Shown here one piece after another: positions 7,424 through 14,444 of a stretch of DNA of 64,000 bases. Under the pieces are notes generated by a model. It was given only the letters and a program-made list of their open reading frames with translations, was not told the DNA's origin and searched no databases. The stretch comes from an uncultured Fodinibius sp. (GTDB lineage: Bacteria > Bacteroidota > Rhodothermia > Balneolales > Balneolaceae): assembly GCA_913057775.1 (NCBI GenBank), contig CAJXOG010000003.1:124001-188000 (forward strand), read 5' to 3'. The number at the start of each line of letters is the position of its first letter. Position 1 is the stretch's first letter. The position numbers were made by a program, and so were the translations under genes.

Positions 7424-8002
7424 TTAATTGTCAAGGAGGGAGCCAACATCCGGTGTTTTATGTTCATGAACTTCGGCGTTAAACATCTCTCTGGAGCTAA
7501 AGTCAAATAGTGCCGCAATTACATTACCCGGAAATGTTTCAATGCTATCGTTAAACTGCTTTACGGCCGAGTTGAAAAATCGCCGGGAGGCTGAGAGCTG
7601 CTCTTCGACTTCATTGAGTGATTGCTGTAGCTGAATAAAGTTTTCGCTGGCTTTTAAATCCGGATAGTCTTCGACTTGCACCATCAGCTTATCAAGTGCC
7701 TGGGTCATCTGACTTTCGATTTCTTCTTGTTTTTTTGTGGAGAGATCATCCGACCGGGCCATATTTCGGAGTTCTACAATTTGTTGCAACGTATCACTCT
7801 CATAATCCATGTATTGTTTTACCGAGGAAATAAGATTGGGTATGAGGTCATGCCGTTTTTTAAGGTTGGCCTCTATGCTGCCATATGCATTGTCAATTTC
7901 ATTTTCACGGCGAACAATGCGGTTGTACAATGCTACAAGATATCCTGTGCCGATAATGAAAATCGCAAGAGCTATAATCACTGCTATTGTTGCTATTAAC
8001 AT
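7424..8002 (-). CDS. LemA family protein
   Basis: 192 residues, the standard LemA size. An N-terminal membrane anchor (about 3-24) is followed by YNRIVRRENEIDNAYGSIEANLKKRHDLIPNLI (the LemA hallmark: alternating helix with 'R-x-x-x-d-x-a-x-s-x-i-x-x-x-l-k-R-R-x-d-L-I-P-N-L'), then a three-helix bundle ending in RRFFNSAVKQFNDSIETFPGN (split here: RRFFNSAVKQFND, SIETFPGN). LemA proteins are exposed outside the inner membrane; their function is unknown, though several accompany TPM-domain or DUF3137 proteins. Here the DUF3137 gene follows after 23 bp. Confidence 0.93.
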   Translation of the reverse strand: MLIATIAVIIALAIFIIGTGYLVALYNRIVRRENEIDNAYGSIEANLKKRHDLIPNLISSVKQYMDYESDTLQQIVELRNMARSDDLSTKKQEEIESQMTQALDKLMVQVEDYPDLKASENFIQLQQSLNEVEEQLSASRRFFNSAVKQFNDSIETFPGNVIAALFDFSSREMFNAEVHEHKTPDVGSLLDN

Positions 8003-8260
8003 AAAGTGGTTTCCCGTTTGTATTAATAGTTAGCATGTTTTATAGCCCTGGTCTGAAATATTAATACTCAACAAAATTAAACGTAATTTTTGTATTAATT
8101 GAGGAAAGTTCAAATACCGGGTTGTTATGCCGGATGAAAACAAAGGAAGTAAAAAGAATTTTCCAGAGGCTATTCTATCAGAAAGATAAAATGCGTAATA
8201 TTTTTCAGCCGGTGACTATAAACTAAGAGTAGGGGTCATTTAACCGGACAACATCAATTA

Positions 8261-8267
8261 AAAGGAG
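8261..8267 (+). promoter_or_regulatory. Strong Shine-Dalgarno sequence that sets the start of the cytochrome gene
   Basis: AAAGGAG at 8261-8267 lies 8 bases before the ATG at 8276. Strong SD sequences are rare in this window, so this one argues that translation of the cytochrome gene begins at 8276 and not at the in-frame ATG at 8295, which has no SD. Confidence 0.7.
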
Positions 8268-8275
8268 TGAGAGAT

Positions 8276-8798
8276 ATGAAAGCATTAATAGGTTATGCAG
8301 GTGTGCTGCTGTGTAGTTTTGGTAGTAGGATGTACAGTAAAAGCTGAGAGAGAAGATTCAGTAATGCCACACGTTAAATGGGATAACCCAATAGAGGCTG
8401 GTAAATACCTAGTAACTGTTACGGGATGTAACGATTGTCACACCGATGGTTATCTGATGACCGGAGGAAATATACCTGAAGAGAATTGGCTGATGGGATC
8501 TGCGCTGGGATGGCAAGGTCCGTGGGGTACAACCTATCCCACAAATTTACGTTTACGTGTTCAGGAGTGGGATGAGCAAACTTGGGTAAATACGTTGAAG
8601 AATCGCAAAGATTTACCGCCTATGCCGTGGATGAATGTGAATAAGATGAGCGAGAAGGATATGCGGTCTGTTTATGCGTATGTAAGGTCACTCGGTCCTA
8701 AGGGTGAGCACGTTCCCAACGCTGTTGCTCCGGGCGTTGAGCCCAAAACCCCATATTTATCGATGTTTCCGCAAAACATGCCTGTGGCTATAGATTAA
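8276..8798 (+). CDS. Single-haem c-type cytochrome lipoprotein, apparent frameshift in signal peptide
   Basis: The body (frame of 8295-8798) has one haem site, GCNDCHTDG, with Cys45, Cys48 and His49 counted from 8295, and C-terminal helix KMSEKDMRSVYAYVRSLGP, as in periplasmic or lipid-anchored cytochrome c domains that feed electrons to oxidases or dehydrogenases. The ribosome-binding site points to ATG 8276, whose frame stops after 23 codons. Removing one T from the TTTT run at 8317-8320 would join MKALIGYAGVLLC to SLVVGC and produce a perfect lipoprotein signal peptide with lipobox VVGC. So either the assembly has a one-base insertion or the gene is newly damaged. Unbroken translation is possible only from 8295 or a later ATG at about 8364. 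No dehydrogenase partner lies beside it. Confidence 0.75.
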
Positions 8799-8870
8799 TT
8801 TATTTAAGGATAGTTGGGAACGGGTTTGTCTATCAAACGCTAAAGAACAATTCGAAGCTGAGTACTGGTA

Positions 8871-9647
8871 TCAATATTTGAAATAAGCCGCAGGATCTTG
8901 TTGATAAAAATCCTTGAGCTGGTTGTACAGTTTTGGATGTTTGCTTTTTAGCTCTTTTGGTTTTTCGAAAAACAGTTCTGTAACTACGGCAAAAAATTCA
9001 GCGGGATTCGTGGCACCATATTCATCAATAAGGGTCTGCTGGTTTTGTTCGATGGATTTGAGAAATTGTTGGTATTCGCTACCTATGATTCGGGCCCAGG
9101 ATAAAAAATGAGATTCCTCATAGTCCTGCTCGATCTGATCGGTTGCTCCGTATTCGTAATCGAGTTGATGGGCAAATTCGTGGAATACGAGGTTTTCGCC
9201 GTCGCGGATGTCGGAGGCCCCTTGCTGAACTTCATTCCAGGCTAAAATAACATAGCCATGCGACCACGCTTCGCCGTGACGTTGCTCAAACCCCTCCTCT
9301 ACAAAAATGCCATTATTTCGCTGTTTTACTTTGGCTACATATGTTTTGGGATATACAAGAACCGACCGTAAATCCTCATAAAAGTAGGAGAGATCTTCTG
9401 TTCCCAGCAGAAGTATGGAGGCTTGGGCAGCGATGCTGACTCGAATATCGTCTGTAATTTCAAGGCCGGCACACCCTTCAAAACGTTTCTCGTCCAGGAA
9501 AATTTGCGTTAACCCAACCAGCTTTTTCTGTAGATGAGCCGGTAAATGTTGGTAGTAGGGAACGTTTTTTTTTAGGCTTATAAGCTGGTCATCAGAAAAG
9601 CTTTTATTGAGCAGACGTTTTCGCCGCCACTTTTTAAACCCGAACAT
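8871..9647 (-). CDS. MtfA-like zinc peptidase (M90 family)
   Basis: 258 residues, matching MtfA. The zinc motif is HEFAHQLD with His156, Glu157 and His160; a downstream block (NPAEFFAVVTELFFEKPKEL) holds the third ligand Glu within FFAVVTE. Also typical are WRRKRLL at the start and VYPKTYV before the motif. In E. coli MtfA binds the repressor Mlc and derepresses ptsG, and it has aminopeptidase activity; no Mlc or PTS gene is in this window, so its target here is unknown. No signal peptide, hence cytoplasmic. It is followed by nothing on its strand until lemA, and lies 11 bp after smpB, probably in the same transcript. Confidence 0.92.
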   Translation of the reverse strand: MFGFKKWRRKRLLNKSFSDDQLISLKKNVPYYQHLPAHLQKKLVGLTQIFLDEKRFEGCAGLEITDDIRVSIAAQASILLLGTEDLSYFYEDLRSVLVYPKTYVAKVKQRNNGIFVEEGFEQRHGEAWSHGYVILAWNEVQQGASDIRDGENLVFHEFAHQLDYEYGATDQIEQDYEESHFLSWARIIGSEYQQFLKSIEQNQQTLIDEYGATNPAEFFAVVTELFFEKPKELKSKHPKLYNQLKDFYQQDPAAYFKY

Positions 9648-9658
9648 GGCATTTCCGG

Positions 9659-10129
9659 TTACATATTAACTTTGTAAGTACCTTTGTACTTACGTTCCAG
9701 CTCGCGCCTGGTATCGCGTTCTTTAATATCTTCGCGCTTATCGTGTTTTTGTTTACCACGCGCAATACCGAGCAGAATTTTGGCGTACCCTTTTTTAAAA
9801 TAAAGCTTAAGTGGTACAATAGTGTATCCTTTTTGAGAAACTGCTTTATCGAGATCGGCAATTTCTCGTTTGTTCAGCAGTAGCTTGCGTTCACGCCGCT
9901 CATCATGATTGGTGTACGAAGCCTCTTTATATGGTTTGATATACATGTCTCGCAGCCAGACCTCTCCATCTTGTAAATAGGCAAATGATTCACTGAGGCT
10001 GGCATTACCATCACGGAGTGATTTTACCTCACTACCTCGCAAAACAATACCGGCTTCGTAGGTTTCCTCGATATGATAATCGTGCCGTGCCTTACGGTTT
10101 TTTATAGTTGGATTGGAGTTTTTGGACAT
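9659..10129 (-). CDS. smpB: SsrA-binding protein
   Basis: 156 residues from the ATG at 10129; an in-frame ATG at 10219 would add 30 residues that match nothing in the family, so I reject it. SmpB binds tmRNA and the ribosome to rescue stalled translation. The family blocks are NRKARHDYHIEETYEAGIVL, GSEVKSLR, ASLSESFAYLQDGEVWL, GYTIVPLKLYFKKG and KILLGIARGKQKHDKRE, followed by the basic C-terminal tail (RRELERKYKG) that enters the mRNA channel. tmRNA itself (ssrA) is not visible in this window. Followed after 11 bp by the MtfA-like gene. Confidence 0.97.
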   Translation of the reverse strand: MSKNSNPTIKNRKARHDYHIEETYEAGIVLRGSEVKSLRDGNASLSESFAYLQDGEVWLRDMYIKPYKEASYTNHDERRERKLLLNKREIADLDKAVSQKGYTIVPLKLYFKKGYAKILLGIARGKQKHDKREDIKERDTRRELERKYKGTYKVNM

Positions 10130-10273
10130 GTTTTGGTTTGATTGATCTGCTTTTATTGAGAAAAGCTTATTTAATAAAATATAAGCTTTAGCTGGGTCGT
10201 GTAAAAAGGCAAATGGCAAAAGTGAAGCGAAAGGTTATTTCTGTTTTATCGGCCATTTTCTGCCTGCCTTTAG

Positions 10274-10693
10274 TTAATAATCAAAACCTAACTCATTAAG
10301 CTCACTGACGATATCTTCTCCAGGCGATTTGTCGGGCATAGTGTTGTAAATACCCATAATTTGCTGGATCTCTTTTCGTGCTTTTTCGTTATCAGGATTT
10401 AATTTGAGCACCTCTATAAACTGTTCCAGCGCAGAAGTCATTCGGTCGCGCATGGTACTGTCTTCAGGTCCCCGATACTCGAGATAAAGCCCATAATTGA
10501 GATAAGTCTTTTCTTTGAGTGTAGGAAGATCTGCTTCTGTTTGTTCGGAATCAGCATTTTCTAAGATATCTAAAGCTTGGGTATAATTGTCCTCGGCAAT
10601 AAGTTGGTTTACCCGATCAGATATATTTTCAGGAGTTTCGTTGGAGCATGAAATAAAAAGTAAGGCAATGATTGAGAGAAATAGGTAACGCAT
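10274..10693 (-). CDS. TPR-like lipoprotein
   Basis: 139 residues from ATG 10693 (a TTG one codon upstream is possible). MRYLFLSIIALLFISC is a lipoprotein signal peptide with the cysteine at residue 16. The rest is helical with two TPR-like pairs: DNYTQALDILENADSE and SALEQFIEVLKLNPDNEKARK, the latter having the common 'A-x-x-x-x-x-x-x-L-x-x-x-P-x-n-x-x-A' form. No enzyme motif. It probably serves as a small periplasm-facing scaffold. It lies between the site-2-protease gene and smpB on the same strand, with a 51-bp gap to the former. Confidence 0.75.
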   Translation of the reverse strand: MRYLFLSIIALLFISCSNETPENISDRVNQLIAEDNYTQALDILENADSEQTEADLPTLKEKTYLNYGLYLEYRGPEDSTMRDRMTSALEQFIEVLKLNPDNEKARKEIQQIMGIYNTMPDKSPGEDIVSELNELGFDY

Positions 10694-10744
10694 CAAAATA
10701 GAGAAGTTAGGTTTTGCGGTTAAAGCGACTAAAGATAACGATTT

Positions 10745-11974
10745 TTAAATTAAATAAAGTGGGTTGGGGCTGATGCAGAGAATGAAAATAGCCATACTGA
10801 GCCATCCCAGGAATTTTCGGGTGGGATCAAGCTCGCGTTCTCTAAGTGCCGGCGGATGTTCAATCCCAACAAAATAGGCAATGAAGAATGACCAAACGAC
10901 CCAAATTAGTGAGCCGGATGTGGTGATATTACCCACAATAAAGAATAGGTAAAATGCGGTGGCCGCTAATGAGATGATCCAGACAGGTAAAATCCAGTCG
11001 ATATCATCCCGAAAGGCTTTGCGGAGCAGCATCATTAACACGCCGCCCCAAATTACCCAGCTTAATAAGCCATAGCTGTAATCAAATTCGCCAAGAGATA
11101 GATGGATGAACGGAATGGCTTCGATTCCGCCAAGAGTAATGAGCACAGCAAAAAAGATGCGTGCTACGGTTTTGTGTTTTTCAAATCCGATTAGCGAGTA
11201 TAAAATATGTCCGCCGTCGAGCTGACCAATGGGTGTCAGATTAAGTGCTGTAAAGAAGAGTCCCAGCCATCCCGCAAATAGGAAGGGGTAGTGATACATT
11301 TCCCACATGGGCGGTACGTTCTCAAAAAAAGAAGCCAGGAAGCTATAGAGCAGGGTGTCGCCGACAATTAAAACATTACCGTTTGTTTCTTGGGGCGGGT
11401 TTTCGGGAAAGATCCCGTATTGTGCGACGTATTCCTTGACGGCTTCGTGTCCCGCGAAATTCTGTATAAATGCGGGATCGGGCAGGGTCGAAAATCCATA
11501 GAGTAAAACGCCCAGTGAGACGACGAAACCAGCCAGTGGTCCGGCGGCTCCCACATCAAACATTTTATAGGTGTCGTTTATTTTTTGTTTGATGCGGATT
11601 ACGGCCCCTACCGTGCCGATACCCAGTGGAATAGGAATAAAATAGGGCAGCGTTACTTTAATATGATGATAGAGCGCGGCAAAATAGTGACCAAATTCGT
11701 GCACGCCCAAAAATCCCAAAAGGAGTCCGGCGAAAAGAAGGCCGCGATAAAAATCGGACATGGAGGGCAATGCTAAAGGAAACAATGAGGGTTCGAAACC
11801 TACAAAGCCGGCTCCGGCCAGCGAAACTGTAAGAACAGTAATTAAAAATAAAGCTAGGTGCTTAATTACCGTTTGGGGATCAAGATCGCGCTGCATGGTT
11901 TCCCAAATGGTAGGGTTTGCAGTAAAGTCGCTGATTTGAAATCTGGTTGTCTCGGTGGTGGGTTTGTTATCCAA
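10745..11974 (-). CDS. Site-2 protease family membrane metallopeptidase (M50)
   Basis: 409 residues as drawn from a TTG at 11974, 15 bp after the arginine deiminase stop; the next in-frame ATG is at 11896 (residue 27), still before the first membrane helix. The active site is in a membrane segment: VHEFGHYFAA (His92, Glu93, His96) with the second motif TPIGQLDGGH that supplies the aspartate ligand. Seven or eight hydrophobic helices are visible. Such S2P homologues (related to yeast/plant EGY proteins by the long soluble loop between the motifs) cut transmembrane substrates during regulated proteolysis. There is no PDZ domain and no anti-sigma partner nearby, so the substrate is unknown. Confidence 0.9.
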   Translation of the reverse strand: MDNKPTTETTRFQISDFTANPTIWETMQRDLDPQTVIKHLALFLITVLTVSLAGAGFVGFEPSLFPLALPSMSDFYRGLLFAGLLLGFLGVHEFGHYFAALYHHIKVTLPYFIPIPLGIGTVGAVIRIKQKINDTYKMFDVGAAGPLAGFVVSLGVLLYGFSTLPDPAFIQNFAGHEAVKEYVAQYGIFPENPPQETNGNVLIVGDTLLYSFLASFFENVPPMWEMYHYPFLFAGWLGLFFTALNLTPIGQLDGGHILYSLIGFEKHKTVARIFFAVLITLGGIEAIPFIHLSLGEFDYSYGLLSWVIWGGVLMMLLRKAFRDDIDWILPVWIISLAATAFYLFFIVGNITTSGSLIWVVWSFFIAYFVGIEHPPALRERELDPTRKFLGWLSMAIFILCISPNPLYLI

Positions 11975-11989
11975 AGGTGCTGCTGTGTT

Positions 11990-13213
11990 TTAGGATTTTC
12001 TTGCTAAGGGCATAGTCATGCATCGAGCGCCGCCGCGACCGCGACAGAGTTCGTGCCCTAAAAAGCTGATGGCAATTTTTTTGTCTGTAGGATTAAATGG
12101 AGCGTCGCTGTATTCCTCAATGAATTCATATTGATTCATGAGTTGATAACCATGTTCCTTCAACTCATTAAAGGTATTTGTGTTTCGTTCGTAGCCTATA
12201 ATAACTCCGGGCGCTATTGCAAAAACGTTGGCACCGTCGGTCCATTGTTCGCGAAATTGATTGGTGCGGTGGGACCCTCCGCAATTGATAAACGTCAAGT
12301 CGCGATCCAACAGTTCCTCAAGGGCTATTTGTAAAGAAGGTTTTGATTCCGAAATGATCGCTCCGTTTTGTGATCGAAGGGCAACCACGTTGTTACTGCG
12401 CTCGGTGATTGCCGGCGGAAAGGCTACGCATTCGGTTTCGCTGGCAAAGGTAAAAATGGTATCCAGATGCATAGAGGAACGTTGTTTGGGGATATCGACA
12501 GCAAGAACATGTTCAACGCCTTGCTCCAATAAACCTTCGGTGGCATTCATTAACCCACTGAATGAAGTCCGCTCACTCATACCTATAAGCACGACCTTAT
12601 CAGAGGCAACAAGCACATCGCCTCCCTCAATGGATTCTTGGTCCGAAATTTTTATCGTATTCTCTTTAATATCATCAAATAGCGGATGAAATCTGATAAG
12701 TGTCTCCATAAGCACTGCTTCCCGAAATCGGGCTTTTTTGGCAGGGCGTGACAATAGAATACTTTCGTTGACGACAGCAGCCAGATCCCGGGTAAACAAG
12801 AGGTTGGGTGTGGGATGCATATTATAATCAGAAATGGAAGGTGTTGCACCGTCAATCACAAAGCGCAGCAGTTCATCACCCGAAAGATTATGCAAATCTT
12901 GCTCAATAGCTTTCAGATTTTCTTCTGGTAGTCGGTCGATCAGCTGCTCAATAAAATGTCCTTGTGCATCCTCGGTATTTAGGGCTTCGCCAAACAGATC
13001 CGTAATTTCATGGATTTCTCCATCCTCGGGCATGGCGGCTTTAAAGACTTTGAGCATGTCCAGATGTTCTTGACGGGCGTCATTTTCAAAAATGATATCA
13101 TCAAAAAGGAGCTCGTCTTTGAGCTCAGGGTTAACTAGCGAGACCTCTTTGCCGGGAGTATGGACAATGACGCTTTGTAATAATCCGGTTTCGGATGTAA
13201 CGGATAGCTTCAT
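11990..13213 (-). CDS. arcA: Arginine deiminase
   Basis: 407 residues, standard for the enzyme that hydrolyses arginine to citrulline and ammonia. Family signatures: FTRDLAAVV (substrate Arg/Asp region), ESIEGGDVLV, SMHLDTIFTF (catalytic His and Asp), and the C-terminal CRGRGGARCMTMP with the nucleophile Cys398. All expected catalytic residues are present. The usual arginine-fermentation partners (arcB carbamoyltransferase, arcC carbamate kinase, arcD antiporter) are absent from this window, so the role may be arginine catabolism for nitrogen or pH control with other enzymes encoded elsewhere. The site-2-protease gene begins 15 bp downstream on the same strand. Confidence 0.95.
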   Translation of the reverse strand: MKLSVTSETGLLQSVIVHTPGKEVSLVNPELKDELLFDDIIFENDARQEHLDMLKVFKAAMPEDGEIHEITDLFGEALNTEDAQGHFIEQLIDRLPEENLKAIEQDLHNLSGDELLRFVIDGATPSISDYNMHPTPNLLFTRDLAAVVNESILLSRPAKKARFREAVLMETLIRFHPLFDDIKENTIKISDQESIEGGDVLVASDKVVLIGMSERTSFSGLMNATEGLLEQGVEHVLAVDIPKQRSSMHLDTIFTFASETECVAFPPAITERSNNVVALRSQNGAIISESKPSLQIALEELLDRDLTFINCGGSHRTNQFREQWTDGANVFAIAPGVIIGYERNTNTFNELKEHGYQLMNQYEFIEEYSDAPFNPTDKKIAISFLGHELCRGRGGARCMTMPLARKS

Positions 13214-13416
13214 GGATATTGTTATTAAATAGATTAAAAAAATTGGCCGATAAGCTTATTACACAAGGCCAAATATACGTTTTGAACAGGCAATATTTAA
13301 ATTGAGATTTAGGTAGATACTTCGAAAACTTTTTCTCTATTTTATTTGCACGATTTAATGGTTAAAGCTGTTTCAAAAAGTAAACAGATGGAAAAAAGAA
13401 TTTATCCCCTAAAATA

Positions 13417-14274
13417 ATGTCAGTTAAGAAGTCAGAAATAGAATCGCTTGTTTATCTTTTGGATGACCCCGATCCATTTGTGAAATCACAGGTCCGTAAC
13501 CGTTTGTTTGAACTTGGTGAAACAGCGGTGCCGCTGCTCGATCAGCAGAAAAGTGAAACCAATGATGCGGAATCGCGGGAGCTTATCAATGAAATAATTC
13601 AGCATATTACCTTCGGGAGTGTTGAGCAGGATTTTATGGATGTGCTCGAAGGCGGGCTATCGAGTTTGGAGCAACTGGAAAATGCCGTATTTATTTTATC
13701 ACGATTTGATAACCCCACACTGCGCGAAAGGGAGTACAAGAAAAAGCTTGATCGTTTTACTGAGATGATTGCTGATGATGTCCGGTATTCGCTTAGTGAG
13801 ACACAGAAAATGCACAAGGTTCTTAGTTTGGTATTTGAGGATCTGGAATTCAGCGGAAGCACGAGCGACTATTATAATCCCCACAATTCATACTTGAATC
13901 GTGTGATCGACCGCCGGGAGGGATTACCTATTTCGCTGGCTCTAATTGTGCTGTTTATTGGACGCCGTCTGGATCTTCCGTTTTATGGGATTAATATGCC
14001 GATTCATTTTATGATGAAGTACAAAACGGCAAACGAAGAGATCTTGATTGATCCTTTTGACCACGGAAAAGTGGTAACCTATGATCAATGTTATTACTTT
14101 TTGAAGCAGAACGGTGTAGAACCCAGGAGCGAACATTTTAAGAACAGCAGTGAAGAAGATATCCTCGCTCGATGTATTCGGAATCTCATCAACAGCTATG
14201 AAAAAAGAGATAAACTGGATACCGTAGAAAGCTTAAAGAAATTATTGAATACCGTTGAAATCATGGTTCGTTGA
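13417..14274 (+). CDS. SirB1-like transglutaminase-fold protein
   Basis: 285 residues. The N-terminal 60 residues look like a HEAT-repeat pair (DDPDPFVKSQVRNRLFELGE, then AVPLLDQQ). The central domain has the Transglut_core2/SirB1 pattern: NSYLNRVIDRREGLPISLAL, then LPFYGINMPIHFMMKY with the conserved His, and ILIDPFDHGKVVT with the Asp. The usual Cys before the Asn-x-x-L segment is not obvious, so catalytic activity is doubtful. SirB1-like proteins are often fused to or beside TPR domains and have no firm function. Single gene with its own terminator at 14375. Confidence 0.8.
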   Translation: MSVKKSEIESLVYLLDDPDPFVKSQVRNRLFELGETAVPLLDQQKSETNDAESRELINEIIQHITFGSVEQDFMDVLEGGLSSLEQLENAVFILSRFDNPTLREREYKKKLDRFTEMIADDVRYSLSETQKMHKVLSLVFEDLEFSGSTSDYYNPHNSYLNRVIDRREGLPISLALIVLFIGRRLDLPFYGINMPIHFMMKYKTANEEILIDPFDHGKVVTYDQCYYFLKQNGVEPRSEHFKNSSEEDILARCIRNLINSYEKRDKLDTVESLKKLLNTVEIMVR

Positions 14275-14374
14275 TAAAACTTTTACGAATTTAACCGTAA
14301 TAATATTTTGAACTCTATACATAATTAGTCATTTTACAAGGCGCCTTTTTAGGCGTCTCTCTTGATGAATAGTG

Positions 14375-14411
14375 GAGGCCCTACCTTGATCGGTGGGGTC
14401 TTTCTTTTTTT
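14375..14411 (+). terminator. Rho-independent terminator after the SirB1-like gene
   Basis: Stem of at least 9 bp (14377-14385 with 14392-14400, extended by A-T and G-T pairs), 6-base loop, then TTTCTTTTTTT. A second, weaker hairpin (GGCGCC/GGCGTC) lies just upstream at about 14340-14356. Confidence 0.85.
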
Positions 14412-14444
14412 AACCCTTTCTTTTCGCTTAGAAGCAATTTTTGT

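Noticed and set aside
12261-12689. 142-codon plus-strand frame inside arginine deiminase
   Set aside because: Shadow of arcA; Ser/Arg-rich composition typical of antisense frames.
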